From: Nostoc sp. HK-01
Lineage (GTDB): Bacteria; Cyanobacteriota; Cyanobacteriia; Cyanobacteriales; Nostocaceae
Assembly: GCA_003990705.1 (NCBI GenBank)
Contig: AP018318.1
Coordinates: 558,001-622,000 of the forward strand
Direction: 5' to 3'
DNA: 64,000 nt
Shown piece after piece: positions 54,536 to 63,752 of this stretch. Made by a program: the position numbers and the translations under genes. Every line of letters starts with the position of its first letter. Within the stretch, counting starts at the first letter, position 1. The notes beneath the pieces were generated by a model that saw only the letters and a program-made list of their open reading frames with translations, was not told the DNA's origin and ran no database searches.

Positions 54536-54928
54536 TTATGACTTAAATTGTTCATCTACCGGAATTTTATAACCATTAGCCAAGCGATTAGTCATATTTG
54601 CCGTGCCAATAATTGCCATTAGTTCCCCAAACATCTCATCATTCATCCCCTTAGCACGGGCGGCAGCAGTATGAGAAGATATACAGTAATCACAATTATT
54701 TGTTACGCTCACAGCAATATAAATCAACTCCCGTACTAGCGGATCAAGTTCACCAGGGCTAGTCATCACTTCCTTGAGTGTTTGCCAAGTGCGTTGCAAA
54801 GTCGGCGGATGATTAGCTAAAGCTTTCCAAAAATTATTAATGTAGTCTGTTTGGCGTGTTGCCCGGATATCATCATAGACTGCTCGTACTTCGTCGCTGG
54901 CTTCTGCGTATTCAATTAGCTTGGTCAT
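54536..54928 (-). CDS. Carboxymuconolactone decarboxylase/AhpD-like protein
   Basis: A 130-residue all-helical protein of the CMD/AhpD superfamily. It carries the redox C-x-x-C followed by His ('TNNCDYCISSHTAAARAKGM'), typical of alkylhydroperoxidase-type members rather than decarboxylases. It probably reduces peroxides or disulfides. It lies 43 bp upstream of hetI on the same strand and may share its transcript. A strong hairpin separates it from the gene upstream. Confidence 0.87.
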   Translation of the reverse strand: MTKLIEYAEASDEVRAVYDDIRATRQTDYINNFWKALANHPPTLQRTWQTLKEVMTSPGELDPLVRELIYIAVSVTNNCDYCISSHTAAARAKGMNDEMFGELMAIIGTANMTNRLANGYKIPVDEQFKS

Positions 54929-55059
54929 AATAATTTAACTATTTTCAGTTTTGTCCGTATGCCAATTTTTTGATTTGGCATTTTGGCACACTCATATTAA
55001 AACGAATAGGTATTCTATGGAAGTGGGATATTTTTAGGTGAAAAGTACTAAATTAAATT

Positions 55060-55084
55060 ATCCCTCGGCAAGCTACCGAGGGAT
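55060..55084. terminator. Terminator hairpin
   Basis: ATCCCTCGG and CCGAGGGAT form a 9-bp perfect stem with a 7-nt loop. It is flanked by TTTTATTT on the plus strand and an AT-rich run on the minus strand. It most likely ends the minus-strand gene at 55128. Confidence 0.75.
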
Positions 55085-55127
55085 TTTTATTTAAAGACAG
55101 CAATTTTTTCCAAGGTTCTACAAAAAA

Positions 55128-56327
55128 CTATTTCAAATAACTGCTGACCTTAGCAGAGCGCTTTTTATAACTGAGTATGCACAGTAAAGGTGTCAGTAAT
55201 ATTATGGCAGCCAGCGTTGATGGTTCATCCACTCTTACTGGAGGTGTGGTTGGAGGTGTGGTTGGCGTTGGTGTTGGAGTAACTGGAACTGCTGGAACAA
55301 GGGGAACTGTGACTGCGGAGGAAGAACCACCATCTCCACCTAGTAGGAATAACAGAAATAAAAGAGGACTGAGATATAAAGGATTAAAAGCACTGCCAGC
55401 TAAAGTGCCAACGTCTAGAGCAATGGCAGTATCGGCATCTAAGAGGAATGACTCTGGCTCTAATAAAGCTATGTTGGGGCTGAGTTCTTCGCCAACTATG
55501 GGTATACCTTCGATATTATCTAGCTCTTTGGGTGTGTCAAGTGGCACACGTCCATAGTCGCCATCTGCGGTAGATGCTGATGAATATGGAAAGGAAACTA
55601 TTCTTAAGACGCTCTCTTGCAATTCCTGATTATTTCCTGCCTTCAACGCATTTAGCCCACGAGAGAGGTTATTCAAATAAAACTGCGTCATGTCAGGTGG
55701 CAAATCTAAAGCACGGATCTGCTGTTCCAGATTCGGAATTTTAGATACCTCAACTAATAGTTCGCGTCCAAAAGAATATTTAAAATCTAATAACCCTTGT
55801 CGAGGACTTAGAGAGTTATCGCCTCTAGAGATTGGCGACCAAGCAAAGTTTTTAGTAACTGCTCCTAAACCAGCAACTGGACTACGGCTTACAGACTGAC
55901 CCAAAACGTATTGATAACCATCCACAACTGATGGAGATTGCTTTTTCCAAAACGAGGCAAAAGGAATTTCTGGAAGTCTTTCATTGTTGCCGTAAAAAGC
56001 AGCGAAATTCTGGTAGTTTTGCTGTCCCCCAGCGGCTCGAATTACTAAATCGTAGTAACTAGGGCCACCATTCACTGCTAATAATTGTTGCAGAATTGTT
56101 CCAGTTTTATTACAGCCAGTACCACTACCCACAATACATCCGGGAATGACGAGCGCATCACTTAAATTACGGTTTTCCAGCTGATACTGGAGATACTCTC
56201 GCTCCAGTCCTCTTTGGATTTTACGCTGCCCTACATTTAGCTGTGCGTTAGCCGATTGGCAAACAGACAATACTACTGCCAAAGACGTTAACGAAATTCC
56301 TATGCTTTTGACAGTTGATTTCAACAA
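55128..56327 (-). CDS. Exported protein with a variant PEP-CTERM-like anchor (DEPST)
   Basis: About 399 residues. A signal peptide ('IGISLTSLAVVLSVCQSANA') is followed by a body of about 300 residues of unknown fold with several Cys, a hydrophobic 'LYLSPLLFLLFLLGGDGG', a Pro/Thr-rich stretch ('VTPTPTPTTPPTTPPV') and a C-terminal 'DEPSTLAAIILLTPLLCILSYKKR'. That end has the layout of a PEP-CTERM signal but with D-E-P in place of P-E-P. The start is TTG 56327 (or 56324), seven bases after AGGAG; an in-frame codon at 56360 lacks such a site. The next gene ends 24 bp upstream of 56360. Confidence 0.75.
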   Translation of the reverse strand: MLKSTVKSIGISLTSLAVVLSVCQSANAQLNVGQRKIQRGLEREYLQYQLENRNLSDALVIPGCIVGSGTGCNKTGTILQQLLAVNGGPSYYDLVIRAAGGQQNYQNFAAFYGNNERLPEIPFASFWKKQSPSVVDGYQYVLGQSVSRSPVAGLGAVTKNFAWSPISRGDNSLSPRQGLLDFKYSFGRELLVEVSKIPNLEQQIRALDLPPDMTQFYLNNLSRGLNALKAGNNQELQESVLRIVSFPYSSASTADGDYGRVPLDTPKELDNIEGIPIVGEELSPNIALLEPESFLLDADTAIALDVGTLAGSAFNPLYLSPLLFLLFLLGGDGGSSSAVTVPLVPAVPVTPTPTPTTPPTTPPVRVDEPSTLAAIILLTPLLCILSYKKRSAKVSSYLK

Positions 56328-56384
56328 GATACATCTCCTGGTCAATAAACGAAACACCACTCACAAGCCATTCAATCATCAGGA

Positions 56385-57098
56385 TTATTTTTGCTTCGGT
56401 TGGATATTCTCTCCTATAGAAGTTGGTCTTCCATTCTTGCTTGAGTTGGCATTGACTTTATCAGATATTTGAATATTGAGGGTAATGGCTGTACCTTTAA
56501 GTTCTCCTGCACCGTTATCAAGGGTGTGGTAGACAACTAAAGCACGGTTGGGTTGGTCAAACAGAAATCCTCGACGGGAGGCTTTGATTTTGCCTTCTTT
56601 GATTAAAGATATAAAGGATTCTAAATATCTACGTATGCTTTGGCGATTTTCTTGATCGCCATCTAGATGATGCTCTATGAGCTTCATGAAAAAGTCTAGG
56701 GTGCGGTTGTCTTGACCTTCAATCAAGGTACCACCGTCTAAAAAAGAACTACCAATTAGCTTGCCATTTTGCTCTTGAACTTTAAATAAGGTGTAGTAAC
56801 GTCCTTCTTTTTTCGGGTCGTTGACATAACATACCCAGGAACCATCTTTGCTCTGAGTAAACCCTTCTTGGGCAAGGTATGAAAATAAAGAGTTACTCGT
56901 TTTGGCTTGTGGTGGTGGTAATAAATCTTCAACAGGATCTAAAGAGCAAATCCGCTGTGTTGTTGCTTGGGGAATAGTAGGAGTCTCTTGTGCATAGGCG
57001 GATAGCGAATTATTTTTTAAAGTTGTCGCACTAGATATTGCAGTAAACGCAAGTAATTGCAACGTAAATGACCTAGATAAACATGGAATTATCTTCAT
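56385..57098 (-). CDS. Exported protein, unknown function
   Basis: A 237-residue protein with an N-terminal signal peptide (hydrophobic 'LQLLAFTAISSATT', likely cut near 'SAYAQE'). The mature domain has two Cys ('QRICSLDP', 'GSWVCYVND'), which could form a disulfide, and the segments 'YYTLFKVQEQNGKLIGSSFLDGG' and 'ASRRGFLFDQPNRALVVYHTLDNGAGELKGTAITLNIQI'. No family recognised. It lies just upstream of the DEPST protein gene on the same strand with a spacer of 57 bp to the chosen start, so they are probably co-transcribed. Confidence 0.75.
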   Translation of the reverse strand: MKIIPCLSRSFTLQLLAFTAISSATTLKNNSLSAYAQETPTIPQATTQRICSLDPVEDLLPPPQAKTSNSLFSYLAQEGFTQSKDGSWVCYVNDPKKEGRYYTLFKVQEQNGKLIGSSFLDGGTLIEGQDNRTLDFFMKLIEHHLDGDQENRQSIRRYLESFISLIKEGKIKASRRGFLFDQPNRALVVYHTLDNGAGELKGTAITLNIQISDKVNANSSKNGRPTSIGENIQPKQK

Positions 57099-57997
57099 TT
57101 TTTTACCTTTTATTTTTGCCGTGCTGTAAATAATAGGGATTTTTAATAGATATAGGTTGAGATCTTAAATCATAGAGCTAAAGTAAGTTTTATTTATTTG
57201 AAGTTTTAGCGGTTTCTACGGGCTTTACTTGTAGCAATTGATAAGATTTCATGAAGCTGTATAAGGGTGACATTTTTTCTAGGTGCTGTCTTTGCAGAAC
57301 TTAACTAATTTTTGATAAATGTATAAATTATCTTCACCTGCAACTTACTTAAATAAGCTCTACTGACAAAAAACGTTTAAAACCTTTACTTACAGAAAAA
57401 TAAGCTGATATCTGAGCAATAATTTTTGAGATTTTACTTTCTTGGGCTTTTTTAATTGGAGAATATGGTTATTGATGTCACTTATGTCTGTGATTTTATT
57501 CAACAAAAAGTTTTAATAGTTACAACTTAACGTTTTTTATTACCAATTAATTGTCATAATAATTACATGTATTCATACGTAATATATCAAACTCATGTTT
57601 TTGTTTTCCCTGGTAAGTAAGAATTCTAGATGTTTGAGGTATGCTAACCTTGTGTAATTTTTTAGTCATACTTTTATTTAAGTATTCAAAAATTATGTCC
57701 TATTATTTAACCAAAAATTCTACCATTAGGTAGAGGGCATTTATGCCTAATTGTAAGTAACTTTAAAAAATTGAACACTGGAACTGGAAGTTTAGAGGCT
57801 TTTTCTCTAAATATTAGGAAAATATTAAGATCAATAAGTATATACTTATTTTTTTGTAAAAAAAATACATAATAGTGTTATCATTTGTATCTTTTTTGTT
57901 CAGTACATCTGGGCAGCAGAGAACGACTAAACCAACAATAAAATAAGGATGAAGTATCAAAGTACTTCATCCTTGCTGATTGCCTAAGTTGTTAATA
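57099..57997. other. Very AT-rich 0.9-kb spacer, no gene
   Basis: I see no ORF over 60 codons and no repeat. It contains the promoter of the exported-protein pair and, at its end, the cysA terminator. A small regulatory RNA cannot be excluded. Confidence 0.6.
57945..57974 (-). terminator. Terminator of cysA
   Basis: AAGGATGAAGTA and TACTTCATCCTT form a 12-bp perfect stem with a 6-nt loop. On the minus strand it is followed by a T-rich run (TATTTTATTG). Confidence 0.8.
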
Positions 57998-59014
57998 CTA
58001 GATTGAGTAATATACCGGAAAAGACTTGGCATCTTTGGGTTTTACGTAAACCCGTTGTTGTGGTTCTAATTCCAATTCGTTGAAGCGATCGCGTGTGAGA
58101 TGGGCTGTTACCACTTGTCCATCATCTAACGTTAATTCTACCTGGATTTCCCAACCTAGATGGATCAGGCGGCTGACTTTGGCCGATGCCGTTGCACCAT
58201 TGGCTTGTTTTTCAATAATCACATCTTGGGGACGCAAAAATACTTCTGGGTGTGGTGCGTCAAATCCGGCGCTTTGGAAAATTCTAGAAGAGCTAGGCAA
58301 GACATTCACCGGGCCGATAAAACTCATGACAAATGCTGAGGCGGGATTGTCGTAAATATCTGCTGGTGTGCCGACTTGTTCGACGCGTCCTTTATTCATC
58401 ACGACAACTTCATCAGAAACTTCCATTGCTTCTTCTTGGTCGTGGGTGACAAAAACAGTGGTAACATGAACTTCATCATGGAGGCGGCGTAACCATGCTC
58501 GTAAATCTTTACGGACTTTAGCATCTAATGCCCCAAAAGGTTCATCTAATAATAATACTTCTGGTTCTACAGCCAATGCCCTAGCTAATGCTACCCGTTG
58601 CCGTTGACCACCTGACAATTGTGAGGGATAGCGATCGCCTAGTCCCCCCAACTGTACTAATTCTAATAACTGTTCTACCCGGCCTTTAACTTTTTTGTCT
58701 GGTGCTTTGCGAATTTCCAAACCAAAAGCGATGTTTTGCCGCACAGTCATGTGCTTAAACAAAGCATAGTGCTGAAATACAAACCCAATATTTCGCTCTT
58801 GCACACTTTGATAGGTAGAATCCTTACCTGTAAGCAAGATTCTGCCACTATCTGGCATTTCTAACCCGGCAATTAGCCTGAGTAAAGTAGATTTACCAGA
58901 TCCTGATGGCCCTAGTAACGCTACTAGTGAACCACTCTTAACAGTTAGATCAACCTGATCAACCGCTTTGAAACTTCCGAAGTTTTTGGATACACTCTCA
59001 ACTACTATACCCAC
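57998..59014 (-). CDS. cysA: Sulfate/thiosulfate ABC transporter ATP-binding protein
   Basis: A 338-residue peripheral ATPase that energises sulfate uptake with CysT/CysW and a periplasmic sulfate-binding protein. It shows Walker A '[10 protein letters not shown]', Q-loop 'FVFQHYALF', signature 'LSGGQRQR', Walker B '[12 protein letters not shown]', H-loop 'VTHDQEEA' and a C-terminal TOBE-like domain ('[11 protein letters not shown]'). 'VNVLPSS' is typical of CysA. The other transporter genes are not adjacent, unlike the usual operon. A molybdate role is less likely. Confidence 0.9.
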   Translation of the reverse strand: MGIVVESVSKNFGSFKAVDQVDLTVKSGSLVALLGPSGSGKSTLLRLIAGLEMPDSGRILLTGKDSTYQSVQERNIGFVFQHYALFKHMTVRQNIAFGLEIRKAPDKKVKGRVEQLLELVQLGGLGDRYPSQLSGGQRQRVALARALAVEPEVLLLDEPFGALDAKVRKDLRAWLRRLHDEVHVTTVFVTHDQEEAMEVSDEVVVMNKGRVEQVGTPADIYDNPASAFVMSFIGPVNVLPSSSRIFQSAGFDAPHPEVFLRPQDVIIEKQANGATASAKVSRLIHLGWEIQVELTLDDGQVVTAHLTRDRFNELELEPQQRVYVKPKDAKSFPVYYSI

Positions 59015-59196
59015 CGCCGCTATACCTCTGCTATTAAAACTACGGCATATTGCTAGGTTTACCGTGTTATATTTATAGCATATACAGATTTTTTACTCAA
59101 ATACTTGTGAGCTAAATTTAAATTTCAATGATTAAAATTAATCGCTGTTTTAGACAAATAATTTGAGGCTAATTTCCAGCCAAAATATTTAGTTTA

Positions 59197-59718
59197 TTAG
59201 CTACCACAACTACCACAATCAAGAAAGCTACAATCAGCACCACTACAATCTACAACACTGCAATCTAGAGCGTGACAATGGGAGAAATCACAATCGGGTA
59301 AGACATTGACCAAATCAGCACAATCGCAACTTAAATCTGCACAATCTATGCAGTTAGTGCCATCACCATTACTACAAATTGTATTTGAAGATTGCTGATT
59401 ATTGCTTCTATTTTCTGTTTTTGGTGGCTGTATATTTGCTTCATCTTCTGATTCTGTGGGTTCGGAATTATGTGATTGCAAGCGCAAAATTAAGTTAGCT
59501 TGTTTGCAAGCTTGAAATCGTGCGCGTGACTTGATGAACGCTATGCTTAAACCTTCTTGAGCAATCACGCGCTTGATGTATTGGGAACATGATTCGCCTC
59601 CATATAAAATTCTATGGGCGCAAACAAAGCCTTTATGAGGGGAAATATGCTTTTGGTATCCAGCAATAGCAGTAACGCTAACTTTTCTACTGAGAGAGTC
59701 TAGTAAGGAAATCTGCAT
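59197..59718 (-). CDS. YidD-like domain protein with Cys/Asp-rich C-terminal tail
   Basis: A 173-residue protein. Residues about 10-65 resemble a divergent YidD domain ('AIAGYQKHISPHKGFVCAHRILYGGESCSQYIKRVIAQEGL': Y-Q-x-x-ISP, then Cys, then S-C-S-x-Y). An acidic, polar linker (about 85-115) follows. The last ~60 residues are a Cys-rich tail with about 14 Cys, many as D-C, with a five-residue rhythm near the end ('VVDCSGADCSFLDCGSC'). No signal peptide. It could bind metal such as zinc or copper; function is unknown. It diverges from chlP. Confidence 0.75.
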   Translation of the reverse strand: MQISLLDSLSRKVSVTAIAGYQKHISPHKGFVCAHRILYGGESCSQYIKRVIAQEGLSIAFIKSRARFQACKQANLILRLQSHNSEPTESEDEANIQPPKTENRSNNQQSSNTICSNGDGTNCIDCADLSCDCADLVNVLPDCDFSHCHALDCSVVDCSGADCSFLDCGSCGS

Positions 59719-59933
59719 AAATTGGGGCGTAGAAGCTAAGAGCTAGGGAAAAGATGAAGTAAGTATTCCCAATCCCTGCACCTAATTTCATACTTCATAA
59801 CTTCAGACTTTAATTTTGTATCGGAATATTAAGGAATATTGCATTTCTGTCAAAACTGAGGGGTAGAGCGGCAAATCAGCCAAAAGACCGTGGTACGATG
59901 CTTTCGGTAAATGTCAAGATTGGGAGAAGACCT

Positions 59934-61154
59934 TTGACACTACGGGTTGCTGTTGTGGGGTCAGGCCCTGCTGGTTCATCTGCCGCCGAAACACTGGCTG
60001 CATCTGGGATTGAAACCTACCTGTTTGAGCGCAAGCTAGACAATGCCAAGCCCTGTGGGGGAGCTATCCCCCTATGTATGGTGGGTGAATTTGACCTACC
60101 ACCAGAGATTATCGATCGCCGGGTGCGGAAGATGAAAATGATTTCGCCTTCCAATCGTGAGGTTGATATTAATCTGGTAAATGAAGAAGAATATATAGGA
60201 ATGTGCCGCCGCGAAGTTTTAGATGGCTTTTTGCGGAATCGCGCGGCAAAATTAGGTGCAAATTTAATTAACGCCACTGTTCATAAAGTCGATATACCCA
60301 CAAACAATACCGACCCTTATACAATTCATTACGTTGACCATGCTGATGGCAGCGTGCAGGGTGTTGGTAAAACCCTGAAAGTAGATTTAATTATTGGGGC
60401 GGATGGGGCAAATTCCCGCATTGCCAAAGAAATGGATGCAGGGGATTATAATTATGCGATCGCATTTCAAGAGCGCATTCGCTTACCCGAAGACAAAATG
60501 GCGTTCTACAACGACTTAGCCGAAATGTATGTCGGCGATGACGTTTCCACCGACTTTTATGCTTGGGTATTCCCTAAATATGACCACGTAGCCGTCGGTA
60601 CTGGCACAATGCACGTCAATAAAGCCAGTATCAAACAGTTACAAGCTGGTATTCGCGCCCGTGCTGCCAAGAAACTAGAAGGCGGTAAAATCATCAAAGT
60701 TGAAGCGCACCCAATTCCCGAACATCCCCGTCCCCGTCGCGTCGTTGGTCGCATCGCCCTAGTCGGAGATGCTGCTGGCTACGTTACCAAATCTTCTGGT
60801 GAAGGGATTTACTTTGCGGCTAAATCTGGGCGGATGTGTGCTGAAACCATTGTGGAAACTTCCAACAACGGTAGCCGCATTCCTACAGAAAATGACCTCA
60901 AACTATACATCAAGCGTTGGGATAAGAAGTACGGACTCACGTACAAAGTGCTAGACATTTTGCAGACTGTGTTCTATCGTTCTGACGCTACCCGTGAAGC
61001 ATTCGTTGAAATGTGTGGTGACATGGATGTGCAGAAGCTGACATTCGATAGCTATCTGTACAAAACAGTTGTCCCCGCCAACCCCATTACCCAACTAAAA
61101 ATTACTGCCAAAACCATTGGTAGTTTAATTCGCGGTAACGCTCTTGCTCCCTAA
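59934..61154 (+). CDS. chlP: Geranylgeranyl reductase
   Basis: A 405-residue FAD-dependent enzyme reducing geranylgeranyl-diphosphate or geranylgeranyl-chlorophyllide to the phytyl form for chlorophyll and tocopherol. The dinucleotide site is 'VAVVGSGPAGSSAAETLA', with 'KPCGGAIP', 'IGADGANSRIAKEM' and 'ALVGDAAGYVTKSSGEGIYFAAKSG'. TTG 59934 (GGGAGAAGA just upstream) starts the conserved 'LTLRVAVVGSGPAG'; an ATG at 59898 would add 12 residues. A phytol-kinase-like gene at 29 kb acts in a related pathway. Confidence 0.94.
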   Translation: MTLRVAVVGSGPAGSSAAETLAASGIETYLFERKLDNAKPCGGAIPLCMVGEFDLPPEIIDRRVRKMKMISPSNREVDINLVNEEEYIGMCRREVLDGFLRNRAAKLGANLINATVHKVDIPTNNTDPYTIHYVDHADGSVQGVGKTLKVDLIIGADGANSRIAKEMDAGDYNYAIAFQERIRLPEDKMAFYNDLAEMYVGDDVSTDFYAWVFPKYDHVAVGTGTMHVNKASIKQLQAGIRARAAKKLEGGKIIKVEAHPIPEHPRPRRVVGRIALVGDAAGYVTKSSGEGIYFAAKSGRMCAETIVETSNNGSRIPTENDLKLYIKRWDKKYGLTYKVLDILQTVFYRSDATREAFVEMCGDMDVQKLTFDSYLYKTVVPANPITQLKITAKTIGSLIRGNALAP

Positions 61155-61597
61155 AAGCAGCAATAATGAATCAATATAGCAGAGGAGATGGGAAGCAGAT
61201 AGTTTTATCATTGATTTGCTTCTCTGCTCCTCTGTAATTTTGCTTGTTAAAATAAGCATCCTAGTACAACAAGGCATGACAAATTACAAATGAATCTAAA
61301 ATTTAAAATTGATTGGCATTCTCTCAAAATTATTTCCAGAGAATGCCAATTTTTTATGGAGTACAACGCTATTTTGACTCGTAGCGGTATCAGCGCCGTA
61401 CTACTAAGAGAGTAGCATTCGCCTACTAAGCATCACCCTCCACAAAAGGATGTCTATTGGAAGGTAGCTTTTTGTAGAGTCAAGCAGGCGAAATTAGAGT
61501 TTTCCTTGGTAAGACCACTAAACCTCATTCCCCACAACATGACACACAACATGATGGATTAAGTAAATTTAGGGTTGAGGTCAAGGAATATAGCGGG
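61155..61597. other. Spacer with chlP terminator-like hairpin
   Basis: The convergent spacer between chlP and rpaA. After the hairpin at 61180-61234 I see only AT-rich sequence and a short palindromic patch near 61380-61430 (gtagcggtatcagcgccgtac). No gene. Confidence 0.6.
61180..61234 (+). terminator. Hairpin after chlP
   Basis: CAGAGGAG (61180-61187) pairs with CTCCTCTG (61227-61234), and GAAGCA (61192-61197) with TGCTTC (61217-61222), leaving a symmetric 4-nt internal loop. A T-rich run follows. Confidence 0.65.
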
Positions 61598-62341
61598 TTA
61601 CTCAACAGCTGATGCAGAAGCCCCCTCAGCTGATGGAGGGACACTAGGCAATTCTAGACAATATCCTGCACCGTATACCGTCTTGATGTAGCGAGGGTGG
61701 CGGGGATCTGGTTCGAGTTTAGTTCTTAAATGGCGAATATGGACTCGGATAGTCTCAATGTCATCATCAGGATCGTAACCCCAAACTTCCCGCAGAATTT
61801 CGCTAGGAGAAACTGTCTGTCCGTGGCGTTGTAGCAAACAGTGCAGTAACTCAAATTCCAAGTGAGTAAGTTTCACGGTTTCACCGAACCATATTGCCTC
61901 AAACCTTTCGGGAACAAGGGTTAATGGCCCATAGTTGAGAATTTCACTGTGCTTGGCGGCTTGGGGAATGCGGTCAGTTCGGCGCAATAAAGCCCGCACC
62001 CGCGCCAGCATTTCTTCTACTTCAAAGGGCTTGGTGAGATAGTCGTCTGCGCCAGCGTTGAAGCCTTCCACTTTATCTTGAGTTTGACTTAAGGCAGTCA
62101 ACATCAAGACGGGAATTTCCGCCGTTCGTTCGTCCCGACGTAGGCGTTGGCAAACTGTAAATCCATCTACTCTCGGCAGCATTAAATCAAGCATGATCAG
62201 GTCTGGTTGTAGCTGGAGAGCTAACGCTTGACCTTTGATACCATCTTCAGCTTGACTGACATCATAGCCAGCCATTTCTAAATTGACGGCAACAAGCTCG
62301 GAAATTGCTGGGTCATCGTCTATGACTAGAATCCTCGGCAT
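61598..62341 (-). CDS. rpaA: Response regulator RpaA (OmpR family)
   Basis: A 247-residue two-component regulator. The receiver domain (1-120) has Asp9/Asp10, phospho-acceptor Asp52 ('[12 protein letters not shown]') and the Lys in '[13 protein letters not shown]'. A winged-helix DNA-binding domain covers about 135-235 ('[23 protein letters not shown]', '[17 protein letters not shown]'). The N terminus '[27 protein letters not shown]' and the segment '[15 protein letters not shown]' identify RpaA, the output regulator driven by SasA and the Kai clock, rather than RpaB. SasA is not in the window. Monocistronic. Confidence 0.93.
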   Translation of the reverse strand: MPRILVIDDDPAISELVAVNLEMAGYDVSQAEDGIKGQALALQLQPDLIMLDLMLPRVDGFTVCQRLRRDERTAEIPVLMLTALSQTQDKVEGFNAGADDYLTKPFEVEEMLARVRALLRRTDRIPQAAKHSEILNYGPLTLVPERFEAIWFGETVKLTHLEFELLHCLLQRHGQTVSPSEILREVWGYDPDDDIETIRVHIRHLRTKLEPDPRHPRYIKTVYGAGYCLELPSVPPSAEGASASAVE

Positions 62342-62499
62342 TCTTAAAAAAATTATTGCTACTTATTAAGGAAAAATAAGAATCTTTGGTCGATACAAAG
62401 ATTTCTGTCTTGATTATAAAAAAGATTTTAAATCTAACATAAATATTAAAACTAAATGATGAAAAATCAAAACTTAAGATACACGAAATTGAGAAAATA

Positions 62500-63564
62500 A
62501 TGTGTTATCCGCCCTACAATCCAGCTAAGTTCTTGCAAAATGGTGTAGCTATGACTGTTTACACCGCTTTTTGGGGAAAACGTTACTGGGAAAGCACCTC
62601 TTGTGATCCAGAGCCGCCCTATCATAAAACAATATTTCTAGGTGGGCAAGGTGTGCCTATTTTTAGCTGGGTGGCAATTCCAGAAAATGCCCACGGTACA
62701 ATTATTGCAACTTATGGAATTACGGGCGAGTTAGAGCAGGAATGGTCGTTGAGGTTACTAGGACGCAAAGCTTACGCTCAAGGCTATGCCGTAGTTTTGT
62801 TTGATTGGCGCGCCCACGGTAAAACAGCCCAATTGTCACCTACTTTAACCTCTGATGGGTTGTACGAGGGTGAAGATTTTGTGCGTTTAGCGGCGGCGGC
62901 GGCGGCGATGGGATGTCCTAGTAAGTTTTGGTTTATGGGGTTTTCTTTAGGCGGACAGTTAGCGCTTTGGGGTTTAAAAGCAGCTGCGGAGTTAACGCAA
63001 GACGATGAAAATCTCGGTATCAAATACAGCGACATTGGTGGTGGCGCAGTTATTTGTCCAAGTTTGGATTCGTTGCGATCGCTCACCTATCTCACAAAAG
63101 ACCGATTTGGTAGACTAATCGAAGCTAGTATTGTCCGTGAGTTAAAAAAACTCGCTTGGCGAATTCATGATACTCATCCGGGAACTATTGACCCTCAAGC
63201 CATAGAACGGACAAATACCATCTGGGATTTTGACCACGAACTGGTAATAGAGAGACTAGGTTTTCCTAGTGTTGAAGCATACTACAAAGCCAGTAGCGCT
63301 CTCCAATTGTTACCAAAACTTACTAAACCAACCTTGATTGTCTACGCTGCGGATGATCCTTTATTTCATCCAGATATCATCCCTGAATTAGAAGCCGCCT
63401 GTAACCAAAATTCTGCCATAGATTTGCTACTTACCCGTTATGGAGGTCATGTCGGCTATTTAAGTAGCAAAGATTGTCAGTATCAAGCCCAAGACCCTGA
63501 CCCTTGGTGGGCTTGGAATCGGATTTTACAATGGCTAGAACAGCAACGTACTGACCTTGTTTAG
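62500..63564 (+). CDS. Alpha/beta hydrolase (YheT-like/serine hydrolase)
   Basis: A 354-residue cytosolic hydrolase. It shows 'IIATYGITGELEQEWSLR' (oxyanion loop), 'VVLFDWRAHGKT', the nucleophile elbow G-F-S-L-G-G, an acid Asp in 'IVYAADDPLFHPD' and the catalytic His in 'TRYGGHVGYLSS'. The larger size and 'DWRAHGK(T/S)' fit the YheT/ABHD1-3-like group. Substrate unknown. The ATG at 62500 has a weak site; a second ATG at 62551 is possible and would remove 17 residues. It diverges from rpaA and ends before a strong terminator. Confidence 0.85.
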   Translation: MCYPPYNPAKFLQNGVAMTVYTAFWGKRYWESTSCDPEPPYHKTIFLGGQGVPIFSWVAIPENAHGTIIATYGITGELEQEWSLRLLGRKAYAQGYAVVLFDWRAHGKTAQLSPTLTSDGLYEGEDFVRLAAAAAAMGCPSKFWFMGFSLGGQLALWGLKAAAELTQDDENLGIKYSDIGGGAVICPSLDSLRSLTYLTKDRFGRLIEASIVRELKKLAWRIHDTHPGTIDPQAIERTNTIWDFDHELVIERLGFPSVEAYYKASSALQLLPKLTKPTLIVYAADDPLFHPDIIPELEAACNQNSAIDLLLTRYGGHVGYLSSKDCQYQAQDPDPWWAWNRILQWLEQQRTDLV

Positions 63565-63630
63565 CCGCCTTGCCATTATATTTCTTCTAGTTTAAAGTGC
63601 GATCGCCCGGAAAATTCAAATGGTAAAGTT

Positions 63631-63659
63631 CTGAAGCTCTCTATTAAAGAGAGCTTCAG
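63631..63659 (+). terminator. Terminator after the alpha/beta hydrolase gene
   Basis: CTGAAGCTCTCT and AGAGAGCTTCAG form a 12-bp perfect stem around a 5-nt loop. GCTGTTTAGTT follows. Confidence 0.78.
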
Positions 63660-63752
63660 GCTGTTTAGTTAGGAAATACCTGGGGAATGAAAGGTAAAAT
63701 ATTGGTCAATTACGGTTTTAATCAAGCTTGCATCAACTATTCAGCTTGCTGT

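Noticed and set aside
55177-55899. Plus-strand ORFs of 126 and 69 codons
   Set aside because: They are shadows of the minus-strand exported-protein gene, whose signal peptide, linker and C-terminal signal are clear.
61598-62341. RpaB
   Set aside because: The N terminus and linker match RpaA; RpaB starts with a different receiver sequence.
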